Assembly: GCF_003172875.1 (NCBI RefSeq)
Contig: NZ_QGKM01000005.1
Span: forward strand, 121,881-178,978
Source: Leucothrix pacifica
GTDB taxonomy: Bacteria; Pseudomonadota; Gammaproteobacteria; Thiotrichales; Thiotrichaceae
Length of the DNA stretch: 57,098 nt
Direction of reading: 5' to 3'
The notes under the pieces were generated by a model that saw only the letters and a program-made list of their open reading frames with translations, was not told the DNA's origin and searched no databases. The position numbers were made by a program, and so were the translations under genes. Positions 26,262 through 34,434 of this stretch are shown piece by piece; within the stretch, counting starts at the first letter, position 1, and each line of letters begins with the position of its first letter.

Positions 26262-26497
26262 TAGCGATCTCCCTGCCGGTTGGCGTTGTTTTTGGAAATA
26301 TAGGCGGCATGACGTTTGTGTGCGGCCTGTTTGGTCACACCGAGCGCTTCAGCAACCTGTGACCAACTCCAACCTTGTGCGATGGCTTGTTTGACCGCGT
26401 TTCTTTCTAGTCTCTCAGCCATCAGGCGCAATGCCACCACTGCGGCGAGTGCCTCTTCAGGATTATCCGGTGAGGGTATGGAATTAATATCAGACAT
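26261..26497 (-). CDS. small helix-turn-helix regulator paired with Clp-N protein
   Basis: This 78-residue protein consists of a Leu/Ala-rich helix (about 15-40) followed by a helix-turn-helix at about 42-65 (WSWSQVAEALGVTKQAAHKRH). This type of HTH occurs next to orphan Clp-N genes in other bacteria. It most likely regulates its own two-gene operon through the twin palindromes immediately upstream of its start codon. It has no ligand-binding domain, so the Clp-N partner may be its sensor or may control its stability. Confidence 0.87.
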   Translation of the reverse strand: MSDINSIPSPDNPEEALAAVVALRLMAERLERNAVKQAIAQGWSWSQVAEALGVTKQAAHKRHAAYISKNNANRQGDR

Positions 26498-26498
26498 G

Positions 26499-26544
26499 CG
26501 TCAACTTTAATTGACGAAATCTATTCCGTCAACCTAGATTGACG
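26499..26544 (-). promoter_or_regulatory. twin palindromic operator of the HTH/Clp-N operon
   Basis: Two 18-bp sites with perfect arms, CGTCAA-N6-TTGACG, lie at 26499-26516 and 26527-26544, 28 bases centre to centre. The proximal site begins one base from the HTH start codon. Read on the minus strand, TTGACG of the distal site could be the -35 box and TAAAGT, 17 bases on, the -10 box. Transcription would then start almost at the ATG, giving a leaderless message. A repressor on these sites would block that promoter. The sites are seen directly; the promoter and binding are inferred. Confidence 0.7.
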
Positions 26545-26644
26545 TTTGTTAATTCCGTGATATATTTCCACTGCTATCGATAATTAGATTATTGCTGAGT
26601 TTGTAAGCCAGCCCGCCAACCGCATTTCAACAGAGGGCATCCCC

Positions 26645-27898
26645 TTGACGACTCCAAACAGCACAGCAAGTTACTCGATCGGTCTTTTGTTAAGAATTTT
26701 CCTGCCTTTTGCTGCCGGTTATTTTCTTTCTTATTTATTCAGAGTGGTCAACACCATCATTGCTGGTGATTTATCCAGTGATTTGTCACTCGACGCCAAC
26801 CAGCTTGGTCTGCTGACCAGTGTGTACCTCATCGCCTTTGCTGCGGCGCAATTGCCTTTGGGCGTATTGCTTGACCGATACGGTCCTCGCCAAACTGAAG
26901 CGATATTATTGTTATTCGCCGCTACAGGAGCCGCAGTCTTCGCCGTAGCTGAAACCTCGACTGGCTTATTAGTTGGACGCGCGCTCATCGGCTTCGGTGT
27001 GTCAGCGTGCTTAATGGCCTCATTCAAGGCCTTTGTGCTGTGGTTCCCGATGGAACGCCTGCCGATGATTAATGGCTTCTTGTTAGCCGCTGGCGGTTTT
27101 GGTGTACTCATGGCATCCACACCGGTTGAGTTTGCATTGCAATTTACTGACTGGCGAGGTGTATTCTGGGTGTTAGCAGGAGTGACATTCCTTGTAGCAA
27201 TCGCTGTTTTCTTCGTGGTACCCGATAAGCCTATTGTTAACAATGGCGTAACGACAAAGCAACACATCAGTGGGATCGGTAAGATTTTCAAAAGCCGCAC
27301 TTTCTGGAGTATTGCACCTTGGTCGGTCGCAAGTCAGGCCTCTTCTATCTCAGTGATTAGCCTGTGGACTGGTCCTTGGTTAAGAGATGTCGCAAACTTG
27401 AACCGGGAAGATATTGCAACGACACTGTCTTTGATTGCCGTTGCACTGATCGTGGGTTTCACCTTTATCGGTATGTTTGCGGATTGGTTACGTCGCTTTG
27501 GTATTCGACCAATCAAAGTATCCACCACCGGTATGATTATCTTTATGTTGATACAAGTGGCAATTGTTTTGGAATTGACTGCACACTCAACGGTTCTGTG
27601 GATGAGCTATACCTTCTTTTCAAGTGCCGCAGTATTGACCTATGCCATTCTCTCGCAGAGCTTTCCCGCCGAATTAGCAGGCAGGGTTAACACCGGTCTA
27701 AATCTACTGGTATTTGTTGTTGCGTTTATCATGCAGTGGGGAATCGGCATTATTATCAACCAATTTGTCAGCGACCGAGTCGGGCAATATGAGCCTGAAG
27801 GGTTTCAGGTCGCATTTAGTGTACTCATTGCCATCCAATTCATCGCGATGGCTTGGTTTTATTTCAGTCAGAAACAACATGCTGTAACCGACCCTTAG
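26645..27898 (+). CDS. MFS transporter
   Basis: This 417-residue major facilitator superfamily protein has about twelve hydrophobic helices. The loop between helices 2 and 3 reads GVLLDRYGPRQTE (the family's G-x-x-x-D-R-x-G-x-R motif, near residue 78), and a central cytoplasmic loop lies near residues 195-215. The start is TTG at 26645, with AGAGGG about eight bases upstream; no ATG is better placed. Substrate is unknown. It diverges from the HTH/Clp-N operon, so the operators in the shared region could also influence it. Confidence 0.88.
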   Translation: MTTPNSTASYSIGLLLRIFLPFAAGYFLSYLFRVVNTIIAGDLSSDLSLDANQLGLLTSVYLIAFAAAQLPLGVLLDRYGPRQTEAILLLFAATGAAVFAVAETSTGLLVGRALIGFGVSACLMASFKAFVLWFPMERLPMINGFLLAAGGFGVLMASTPVEFALQFTDWRGVFWVLAGVTFLVAIAVFFVVPDKPIVNNGVTTKQHISGIGKIFKSRTFWSIAPWSVASQASSISVISLWTGPWLRDVANLNREDIATTLSLIAVALIVGFTFIGMFADWLRRFGIRPIKVSTTGMIIFMLIQVAIVLELTAHSTVLWMSYTFFSSAAVLTYAILSQSFPAELAGRVNTGLNLLVFVVAFIMQWGIGIIINQFVSDRVGQYEPEGFQVAFSVLIAIQFIAMAWFYFSQKQHAVTDP

Positions 27899-27921
27899 TC
27901 TGACTCAATATTATACAAATC

Positions 27922-27938
27922 TACTATCTATGATAGTA
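27922..27938. promoter_or_regulatory. palindrome upstream of hybrid kinase gene
   Basis: A 17-base inverted repeat, TACTATC-TAT-GATAGTA, lies about 75 bases before the histidine kinase start and 24 bases after the MFS stop. No T-tract follows, so it is more likely an operator or part of a promoter than a terminator. The factor is unknown. Confidence 0.4.
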
Positions 27939-28011
27939 TTCTCGATTAAACTCACACACACAGCAAAACAACAATAAACCAAGGTAACAAGCGTCGCTGA
28001 ATTTCGTCACT

Positions 28012-29904
28012 ATGAAACTTAATAAAGATAGTCGCTGGCATTTTAGCACTCAACTCATTGTAGTATTTCTGGTCGCCTGCCTGGTTGCTGCGCTTAGTGC
28101 TGATGCGTGGGTGCGTAATCTGGAAACGGACTATCTGATTTCAACGTACAACAACAAAAATTCACAGACGGCTACGCTACTGGCCAGATCAGCCGTTATT
28201 CCTATTTTACAGAGTGACTTAGCGGAGCTTGATGAATTACTCAAAGCCATACGTCAAGTTGATGAAACGTTGATTTATGTAGAGGCTAAAGATATCTCAG
28301 GCACTTTACTCAGCAAAGCCGGCAGTAATGACAACATAGACATTGCTACACCAGACGGTATTCAAAAGCTGTCCAATACCGTGGCCTACCAAGGTGACCC
28401 TTTAGCGACAATAGAAATGACATGGGATACAAGGTCTATCCGCGAGAGCGTGAACCGCCATGTCAACTTGATTCGCTGGATCGTCTTATCCACTGTTGCC
28501 TTGCTTTCAATGGTGCTTTTTAGCAGCCTGAAACGCTTGGTCGCTGACCCCGTGGATAGTATCAACAAGAAACTGCAGGCAATTTCTAAAGGTGAATCAA
28601 CACCCAAAATAAAGCAGCACCCACTGATCTCCAAAGAGTTTAGCTACCTCAGCTACATTGCTAACCAACTCGACACACAATATCAGGAACAACTGGAAAC
28701 GCAGAAATCTCTGGCCATTGAAAGAGACAAAGCGAAGGCTGCCAACAATACCAAAAATGAATTTTTAGGGGTGATTAGTCACGAGTTACGTACCCCCATC
28801 AACGGCACATTAGGGCTGCTGGAGGTCCTGATGAACGACAAAACGCTTAGCCAGGAGCAAGCTGATAACGTTTCAGTCGCCTATTCCTCTACTGACTCAT
28901 TGCTGGCTATCGTCAGTAATATTCTGGATTTCTCTACCATTGAGTCCGGTAAATTACAGATTAAAACGCTGGAGCTAAACCTAAAGCAACTTATTAATGA
29001 GGTAGTTAGCTCAGCGTCATCAAGCGCAGAGAAAAAAGGCTTGCGCATCAGCTGTGAATTAACGCCTGATGTGCCAGATACGTTGATGGCAGATCCGATG
29101 CGTATTCGCCAGATTTTGAATAATCTATTGCTGAATGCAATCAAATTTACTGAGACTGGCAGTATTACCGTATCCACTGAACAAGTCAGTCAATCTGATG
29201 ACGACGTACAGATTCGCCTTAGCGTGACGGATACCGGTATAGGGATTAGTGAAGAAGCGCAAGCAGCACTGTTTACCTCATTCTCACAGCTTGATAACAG
29301 CTCTACCCGCAAACACGGCGGTACCGGACTCGGTCTTACCATCAACCGTGAGCTGGTTAATGCGATGGGCGGGTATATCACGGTGGATAGCCAAGTCGGT
29401 AAAGGTAGCACCTTCAGTGTCACTTTGCCGTTTAAACGCATTAAGCAGTCCGCAAAACAACAAAAGCTATCAGCCACCGAACTCCCTCCCCTACATGGCA
29501 CAGTCTTGTTAGCCGAGGACAACCCGGTCAATACTATGGTTGCGAAGAAAATGCTGAGTTCGTTTGGCCTGACTGTTATTCATGCCTCGAACGGAGCCAA
29601 AGCGGTTGAGAGTTTTAAACAAGACGTATTTGCTGCGGTATTAATGGATATTCAGATGCCTGAGATGGACGGCTATGATGCTACTTTAAGCATACGCGAA
29701 TGGGAGAAGCAGCAGCAGTGTGAACAAACACCCATTATTGCTCTAACGGCTAATGTACTCAGTGCGGACCGTGCACATTGTTTCGAAGTTGGTATGGATG
29801 ACTTTTTGCCGAAACCAATTAAAATGGCTGCACTTCACAAGACGCTGGAACATTGGATTCAAAAAGAAAACGCCGATCTTAGTGCTCAGTCCTCAAGTAA
29901 ATAA
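28012..29904 (+). CDS. hybrid sensor histidine kinase with receiver domain
   Basis: This is a 630-residue membrane sensor. A first helix (about 13-30) and a second near 148-168 bracket a periplasmic sensory region of about 115 residues, and a HAMP-like linker follows. The HisKA domain has H257 in ISHELRTPING. The ATPase domain shows the N box (NNLLLNAIKF), DTGIGIS and GTGLGLT. A C-terminal receiver domain (about 500-620) has the acceptor D546 in MDIQMPEMDG and the conserved Lys in LPKPIK. This is the BarA/ArcB-like layout without an Hpt domain, so a separate Hpt protein or regulator elsewhere is needed. No partner is encoded alongside. The signal is unknown. Confidence 0.93.
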   Translation: MKLNKDSRWHFSTQLIVVFLVACLVAALSADAWVRNLETDYLISTYNNKNSQTATLLARSAVIPILQSDLAELDELLKAIRQVDETLIYVEAKDISGTLLSKAGSNDNIDIATPDGIQKLSNTVAYQGDPLATIEMTWDTRSIRESVNRHVNLIRWIVLSTVALLSMVLFSSLKRLVADPVDSINKKLQAISKGESTPKIKQHPLISKEFSYLSYIANQLDTQYQEQLETQKSLAIERDKAKAANNTKNEFLGVISHELRTPINGTLGLLEVLMNDKTLSQEQADNVSVAYSSTDSLLAIVSNILDFSTIESGKLQIKTLELNLKQLINEVVSSASSSAEKKGLRISCELTPDVPDTLMADPMRIRQILNNLLLNAIKFTETGSITVSTEQVSQSDDDVQIRLSVTDTGIGISEEAQAALFTSFSQLDNSSTRKHGGTGLGLTINRELVNAMGGYITVDSQVGKGSTFSVTLPFKRIKQSAKQQKLSATELPPLHGTVLLAEDNPVNTMVAKKMLSSFGLTVIHASNGAKAVESFKQDVFAAVLMDIQMPEMDGYDATLSIREWEKQQQCEQTPIIALTANVLSADRAHCFEVGMDDFLPKPIKMAALHKTLEHWIQKENADLSAQSSSK

Positions 29905-31034
29905 TCACCGCGACTCTCTAACTTCTCCGTACCGACAATTTTAGCGACAGAACATCCCGGCCATACGTACTTCGTGGTGTTACGGGAAATAATCCGGCCA
30001 CTGGTACCGGCAATGACTTCGATACGCTCTAGAAATGCACCCTCACCTTCCAGCTTGACTAACTCGGCAATCAACTGGCCTTTCTCTACAATGTCACCTA
30101 ATTCTACTTTGTAAGCCAACAAACCGGCTTGATCAACCCGCACCATTTCCGTGGCGTCTAAGTCAGTAGGTTCCGGTGCAAACATTTTTTCAGCGTCTAC
30201 AGGCTCGCCAGTGATCAGACCTTGCGCTTGAAAATAAGCATACAACTGTATGTCATCTTGCTCGTTTAGCTCATCAAATACGTCGGATTGGCCGCGATAT
30301 TCCAGCGTAGCAGCAATGGGAGGCATAGGTATGGCAGCTGCTCGATATTCCTTCTTCAAATCTAACCACAGACTTGGCCAAACCTCATCAAACGAACCTC
30401 CACCGCTATCTTCTGCCAGCAAAGTACCAGCTGAGCCAATCCAATCTGCCAGCGCTTGCATTTCATCAGATAACTGAGGCACGGCAAAGATATGAATTAA
30501 CGCGTCATTATCACAGTGCAAATCAAACACATAATCAGCATCATAGGCTTCCAAAGTGACCCAATGACGTTGTTGTTCCAGTGCTGATACCGGCTTGATT
30601 GCCTTTAAACTTTCACCGAGTAGTTTTAAAACGAGGCGTTTATTTTTGTCTGGATTACTACCTAGCTTGTCACCCAATTGATTTTTAATGAGTGGGAATA
30701 AGCGTAGCCAGTTGCGATTAAAGTTTTTACCCGATACCGAATCGTAACGACCCTGATGTTGGTTAAACCCCAGATTGGCCATTCCCAGAGGATTGACCAT
30801 CGGCATAACGACGAATTCTGCCGCTAATTCATCACGCTCATCAGCTGCGCGCAACATGCCAAGTAAATGATGCAACACCATAATGCCGGGCTGCTCATCA
30901 GCATGTAAGGCGGCCTGTAGATAGACTTTAGGTACTCCGGCTTTGCGCTTTGGGCCTATACGAAAATAATGTAATTCCGTGGTGCGACCAGGTGCATCGC
31001 CAGTGATCTTACGGGTAATCTGCTTAAAGCTCAT
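29886..31034 (-). CDS. succinylglutamate desuccinylase/aspartoacylase-family protein (AotO-like)
   Basis: This 382-residue M14-type zinc protein has a metal-binding block AALHADEQPG (about residues 41-50) and a third ligand in FDLHCDND near 170. A biotin/lipoyl-like beta-barrel forms the C-terminal 90 residues (VELGDIVEKGQLIAEL). It is the last gene of an aot-type operon, in the place occupied by aotO in Pseudomonas, and overlaps the permease gene by four bases (ATGA). It may process an acylated or amidated amino acid brought in by the transporter; the exact substrate is unknown. Its 3' end overlaps the convergent histidine kinase gene by 19 bases. Confidence 0.86.
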   Translation of the reverse strand: MSFKQITRKITGDAPGRTTELHYFRIGPKRKAGVPKVYLQAALHADEQPGIMVLHHLLGMLRAADERDELAAEFVVMPMVNPLGMANLGFNQHQGRYDSVSGKNFNRNWLRLFPLIKNQLGDKLGSNPDKNKRLVLKLLGESLKAIKPVSALEQQRHWVTLEAYDADYVFDLHCDNDALIHIFAVPQLSDEMQALADWIGSAGTLLAEDSGGGSFDEVWPSLWLDLKKEYRAAAIPMPPIAATLEYRGQSDVFDELNEQDDIQLYAYFQAQGLITGEPVDAEKMFAPEPTDLDATEMVRVDQAGLLAYKVELGDIVEKGQLIAELVKLEGEGAFLERIEVIAGTSGRIISRNTTKYVWPGCSVAKIVGTEKLESRGDYLLED

Positions 31035-31786
31035 CGCATGTACTTCGGGTTAAAACGGAATTTTGGCGTTTCTTCTTTCTTGAGGTGTCGAGTCAGATAC
31101 TTATGAACCAGACCAAACACAAAGAAGATCATCATCGAAATCACAATGAAATATAACGCAGCAACAGAGAAATGCAGAAAGACGTTGTAGTCTTTCTCAA
31201 ACAACTCACCAGCCTTATTCATCAAGTCTTTTTGCTCATTAATAACAGGCAAAGTGAAGTAGACCAGCACCGTGGCATGAAACAAGAAAACGACTTCGTT
31301 GGTATAAGCAGGCCAAGCAAGACGGATCGTATTTGGCCAAGTCACTGACCAGAACTCCTGCCACTTACTCATACCCATTGCCCGTGCCGCCTCTATTTCG
31401 CCTTTTGGCACTGTCTTGAGTGCGCCATAGAAGATTTCAGCCGCGTAAGCACTGGTATTTAACACCAATACCAAAGGCCCTAAGAACAAGGGATGTAGTA
31501 CGATGTCATCAATCCCCATCGGCTTCCAGAGCGTTCGGTTCAGCGACAGTGCGAAGCTGTAGAACATAAAGAACTGGATAAACAATGGCGAACCACGAAA
31601 AGCGTAGATATACGCGCGTGATAACCATGAAATCAGACGGTTACCCGAGTTTTTGCCAAGTGCTAGTAACATGGCAAACGGAAAACCAAGCGGTATAGAA
31701 ATCAGTGCGAAATAGAGATTAAACGTCGCAGGACGCGCCAGCGTAATAATGTCCTGCACAAAAGCGTTGTCTAGTAACCAATCCAT
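31031..31786 (-). CDS. aotM: amino-acid ABC transporter permease (AotM/HisM-like)
   Basis: This 251-residue inner-membrane permease belongs to the polar amino-acid uptake family. The EAA loop (GEIEAARAMGMSKWQEFWSV) near residue 130 contacts the ATPase. Five or so helices are visible, and the N-terminus (MDWLLDNAFVQDII) is typical of HisM/ArtM. It is separated from the other permease gene by a single base and overlaps the aotO-like gene by four. Together with AotQ it forms the membrane channel of an arginine/ornithine-type importer. Confidence 0.92.
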   Translation of the reverse strand: MDWLLDNAFVQDIITLARPATFNLYFALISIPLGFPFAMLLALGKNSGNRLISWLSRAYIYAFRGSPLFIQFFMFYSFALSLNRTLWKPMGIDDIVLHPLFLGPLVLVLNTSAYAAEIFYGALKTVPKGEIEAARAMGMSKWQEFWSVTWPNTIRLAWPAYTNEVVFLFHATVLVYFTLPVINEQKDLMNKAGELFEKDYNVFLHFSVAALYFIVISMMIFFVFGLVHKYLTRHLKKEETPKFRFNPKYMR

Positions 31787-31787
31787 A

Positions 31788-32630
31788 TCAGTTCACCGTA
31801 ACCATTCCGCGACTTGCACGGTTTTGTAATGCACGGAAAACGCGCTCTGAAATCATCGCCATAATGATATAGAAAATAAACAAGGCTAAGTAATATTTCC
31901 ATCGCCAATCAGGATGTACTAACCCTGCTCTGGCCAAATAGTTGGGAGCGCCCAAACGATCAGCCCACAACACGATATCGGCGATCTGCAGGAGCGATAA
32001 CAGAGAGGTTGCTTTGAGCAGCAGCATCCATACATTAGACAAACCCGGTAGCGCATACACCCACATTTGGCGCACTTTAAATCGCCAGAAAACTTGTTTC
32101 TCAGTAAAACCATAAGCTTGGGCTGCCTCTAGCTGCCCTTTTGGAACAGAGATCATTGCACCATGAATCACATTCGCCGCGAACGCGCCATAGACAAGTC
32201 CCAGAGAAACACAGGCTAAGATGAGATAATCATTTCCGCTCAGATACCACTGTGCGGCATCACAAGGGGGCCAGCTGCCAGCGTTGTTAGCGATTTCTTC
32301 AGCAGTACAACGGGCGCGGGAAAAAAAGTATTCCACCGTTTGCTCAAAAGCGAGTGGGAAGAATATAAAAAATAAGACATCGGGAACACCACGGACAATA
32401 TTGACGTAGAAGCTACCGATCCAGCGCAAAGGCGCAAATTTTGATTGTTTTGCAGCGGCACCGAGCAAGCCGAATATGACGGCAAAAAAGGCACCAGCCA
32501 CTGCTGCGATTAGGGTAAATTTAAAGCTGGCATACCATGCCATGTGTTTGCCATTGGTGATGTACTCCAGACCTGCGCGCCAGTCCTCACCTAGTAACCC
32601 AACCAATGCATTGACGATCGTATCGATCAT
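31788..32630 (-). CDS. aotQ: amino-acid ABC transporter permease (AotQ/HisQ-like)
   Basis: This is a 280-residue permease, the partner of the next gene. It carries an EAA loop near residue 165 (KGQLEAAQAYGFTEKQVF). It is longer than typical HisQ (about 230 residues). An extra periplasmic loop at about residues 95-130 with two cysteines (RARCTAE and WPPCDAA) could form a disulfide. The gene lies 80 bases after the binding-protein gene; the intervening strong hairpin probably lowers its expression relative to that protein. Confidence 0.91.
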   Translation of the reverse strand: MIDTIVNALVGLLGEDWRAGLEYITNGKHMAWYASFKFTLIAAVAGAFFAVIFGLLGAAAKQSKFAPLRWIGSFYVNIVRGVPDVLFFIFFPLAFEQTVEYFFSRARCTAEEIANNAGSWPPCDAAQWYLSGNDYLILACVSLGLVYGAFAANVIHGAMISVPKGQLEAAQAYGFTEKQVFWRFKVRQMWVYALPGLSNVWMLLLKATSLLSLLQIADIVLWADRLGAPNYLARAGLVHPDWRWKYYLALFIFYIIMAMISERVFRALQNRASRGMVTVN

Positions 32631-32666
32631 AGTCCCCTAATTCCGCAACACTTTTTAAAATGAATA

Positions 32667-32694
32667 AGGGTGTTACCAATAGCGGTAACACCCT
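32667..32694 (-). promoter_or_regulatory. intercistronic hairpin between binding-protein and permease genes
   Basis: A perfect 11-bp inverted repeat (AGGGTGTTACC / GGTAACACCCT) with a 6-base loop lies 16 bases after the binding-protein stop codon. Only a broken T-tract follows on the minus strand, so it is best read as a partial terminator or an mRNA 3' stabiliser. Either would give more binding protein than permease. Confidence 0.75.
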
Positions 32695-32710
32695 CTGAAA
32701 CTACTAGCAA

Positions 32711-33490
32711 TTACTCAGCAGCTTTCTTCTCTTCTTCAGCAGGCGTGTAGAACGGACCTTTTTTGAAGTATTCCATAACCAGCTTATCAACCGTGCCGTC
32801 TGCTTTCGCTTCAGTCAGTGCTGCATTCATTTTCTCAGCAAGGTCAGTATCTTTCTGACGCATACCAATTGCGACACCACCACCAATCTGAACATTCGGA
32901 CCAACGTAAACGATCATACCACCTGAGCCTTCAACCACAGGGTCAAGGAAGCTGCCATCCGCTAACAGAATATCGATGTTACCTGCAGCTAAGTCAGCAA
33001 CCGACTGATCCGGTTTCTCATATGACTTGATGGTGTTATTTTCTTTGAATGTCTCTTCCGCGTAAGCCGCCTGAATTGTTCCACCCTGAACACCAATGTT
33101 CTTGCCTTTCAGGTTATCAAAATCAAACTCATCGCCTTTGGCCGCGGCGTAACGTGAAGGATCTGCCGGAAAATACTCATCACTGAACGCAATCGTTTCT
33201 TTACGCTCATCAGTCACCGACATACCTGCCATGATCATGTCGTAGTTACCTGCGATCATGTTTGGAATGATCGAATCCCACTCGTTTACCACGAACTCAC
33301 ACTCAAGCTCAGCACGCTTACAAAGATCCATACCCAGATCAATTTCATAACCAGCTAATTTACCCTTGTCATCCATAAAGTTCCAAGGTGCATACGCGCC
33401 CTCTGTACCAATACGGACCTTGTCAGCAGCGACTGCTGAGCCTGTAAATGCAACCATTGCGATTGCCAGAGGTAATAGGATCTTCTTCAT
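32711..33490 (-). CDS. aotJ: periplasmic amino-acid-binding protein (AotJ/HisJ-like)
   Basis: This is a 259-residue solute-binding protein with a signal peptide (residues 1-21, cleavage near AVA|ADK). Cluster 3 features are GTEGAYAPWNFMDDKGKLAGYEIDL at about residues 28-52, CKRAELECEFV near 57 and GNYDMIMAGMSVTDERK near 82, which suit cationic amino acids such as arginine, ornithine or histidine. A Glu/Lys-rich stretch ends the protein. It is the second gene of the operon after the ATPase gene, which is an uncommon but known order. Confidence 0.92.
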   Translation of the reverse strand: MKKILLPLAIAMVAFTGSAVAADKVRIGTEGAYAPWNFMDDKGKLAGYEIDLGMDLCKRAELECEFVVNEWDSIIPNMIAGNYDMIMAGMSVTDERKETIAFSDEYFPADPSRYAAAKGDEFDFDNLKGKNIGVQGGTIQAAYAEETFKENNTIKSYEKPDQSVADLAAGNIDILLADGSFLDPVVEGSGGMIVYVGPNVQIGGGVAIGMRQKDTDLAEKMNAALTEAKADGTVDKLVMEYFKKGPFYTPAEEEKKAAE

Positions 33491-33546
33491 TGTATCTCTC
33501 CAGTTTTGCCCACGTTTGGGATAATTTTAAATACAGTCGATGGGGC

Positions 33547-34317
33547 TCAGTTCGCTGTATTAGATAGAAATTGCTTGAGCCTTTCCGAGCTAGGGTTGCT
33601 AAACATCTCAGATGGATGCCCTTGCTCTTCAATCAGCCCCTGATGTAAGAAAATCGCCTTATTACAAACATCACGGGCAAATGCCATTTCGTGGGTCACA
33701 ACAATCATCGTTGTACCCTCTTGCGCCAGCTGACGCATAACGCCCAGTACCTCACCGACTAACTCAGGATCAAGTGCTGAGGTCGGCTCATCAAACAAAA
33801 TTGCATCAGGTCGCATCGCCAAGGCTCTGGCAATCGCAACACGTTGTTGTTGACCACCCGATAAAAAGGCAGGATAAGCATCACGTTTATCTGCGACCCC
33901 AACCTTGTCTAGAAATTCCAATGCAATCTCTTTGGCCTCCGCTTTAGGCAAGCCCTGAACACGCACAGGCGCCTCCATGACATTTTGCAAAATTGTCATG
34001 TGCGACCATAAATTGAACTGCTGAAAGACCATGCCAATACGGGTGCGCAAGTGTTGAACTTGCTGAGGGTCTGAGGCGATACGCCCACCGTTGCGATCAG
34101 ACTTGAATTTAATCGCATCGCCGGCAAGACTGATCTCACCATGCTCTGGCATTTCAAGAAGGTTTATACAACGTAGAAAAGTGGATTTTCCGGACCCCGA
34201 AGAGCCGATCAGCGAGATAACGTCACCAGAGTGCGCCTCCAGCGATAGCCCATGCAATACTTCGAGATCACCAAATCGTTTTTTGATATTGGTAACGGAT
34301 AATACGGGTGATGTCAT
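33547..34317 (-). CDS. aotP: amino-acid ABC transporter ATPase (AotP/HisP-like)
   Basis: This 256-residue ATPase belongs to the polar amino-acid importer family. Walker A is GSSGSGKST near residue 38, the signature SGGQQQRVAIARAL near 150, Walker B ILFDEPTSALDPE near 172 and the switch His in VTHEM near 208. It is the first gene of the operon aotP-aotJ-aotQ-aotM-aotO on the minus strand. Substrate assignment to arginine/ornithine rests on the desuccinylase-like last gene and on similarity to the Pseudomonas layout. Confidence 0.93.
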   Translation of the reverse strand: MTSPVLSVTNIKKRFGDLEVLHGLSLEAHSGDVISLIGSSGSGKSTFLRCINLLEMPEHGEISLAGDAIKFKSDRNGGRIASDPQQVQHLRTRIGMVFQQFNLWSHMTILQNVMEAPVRVQGLPKAEAKEIALEFLDKVGVADKRDAYPAFLSGGQQQRVAIARALAMRPDAILFDEPTSALDPELVGEVLGVMRQLAQEGTTMIVVTHEMAFARDVCNKAIFLHQGLIEEQGHPSEMFSNPSSERLKQFLSNTAN

Positions 34318-34434
34318 GCAGGGGCCCTGTTCTGCGATTCACAAAGGAATGTATTGATTTTTGATATGGCCAACGCTACCGGAAGCCATTAAAAAAAACA
34401 AGCGCAAATAAACAGGGCTCAGATCTTATAAACG

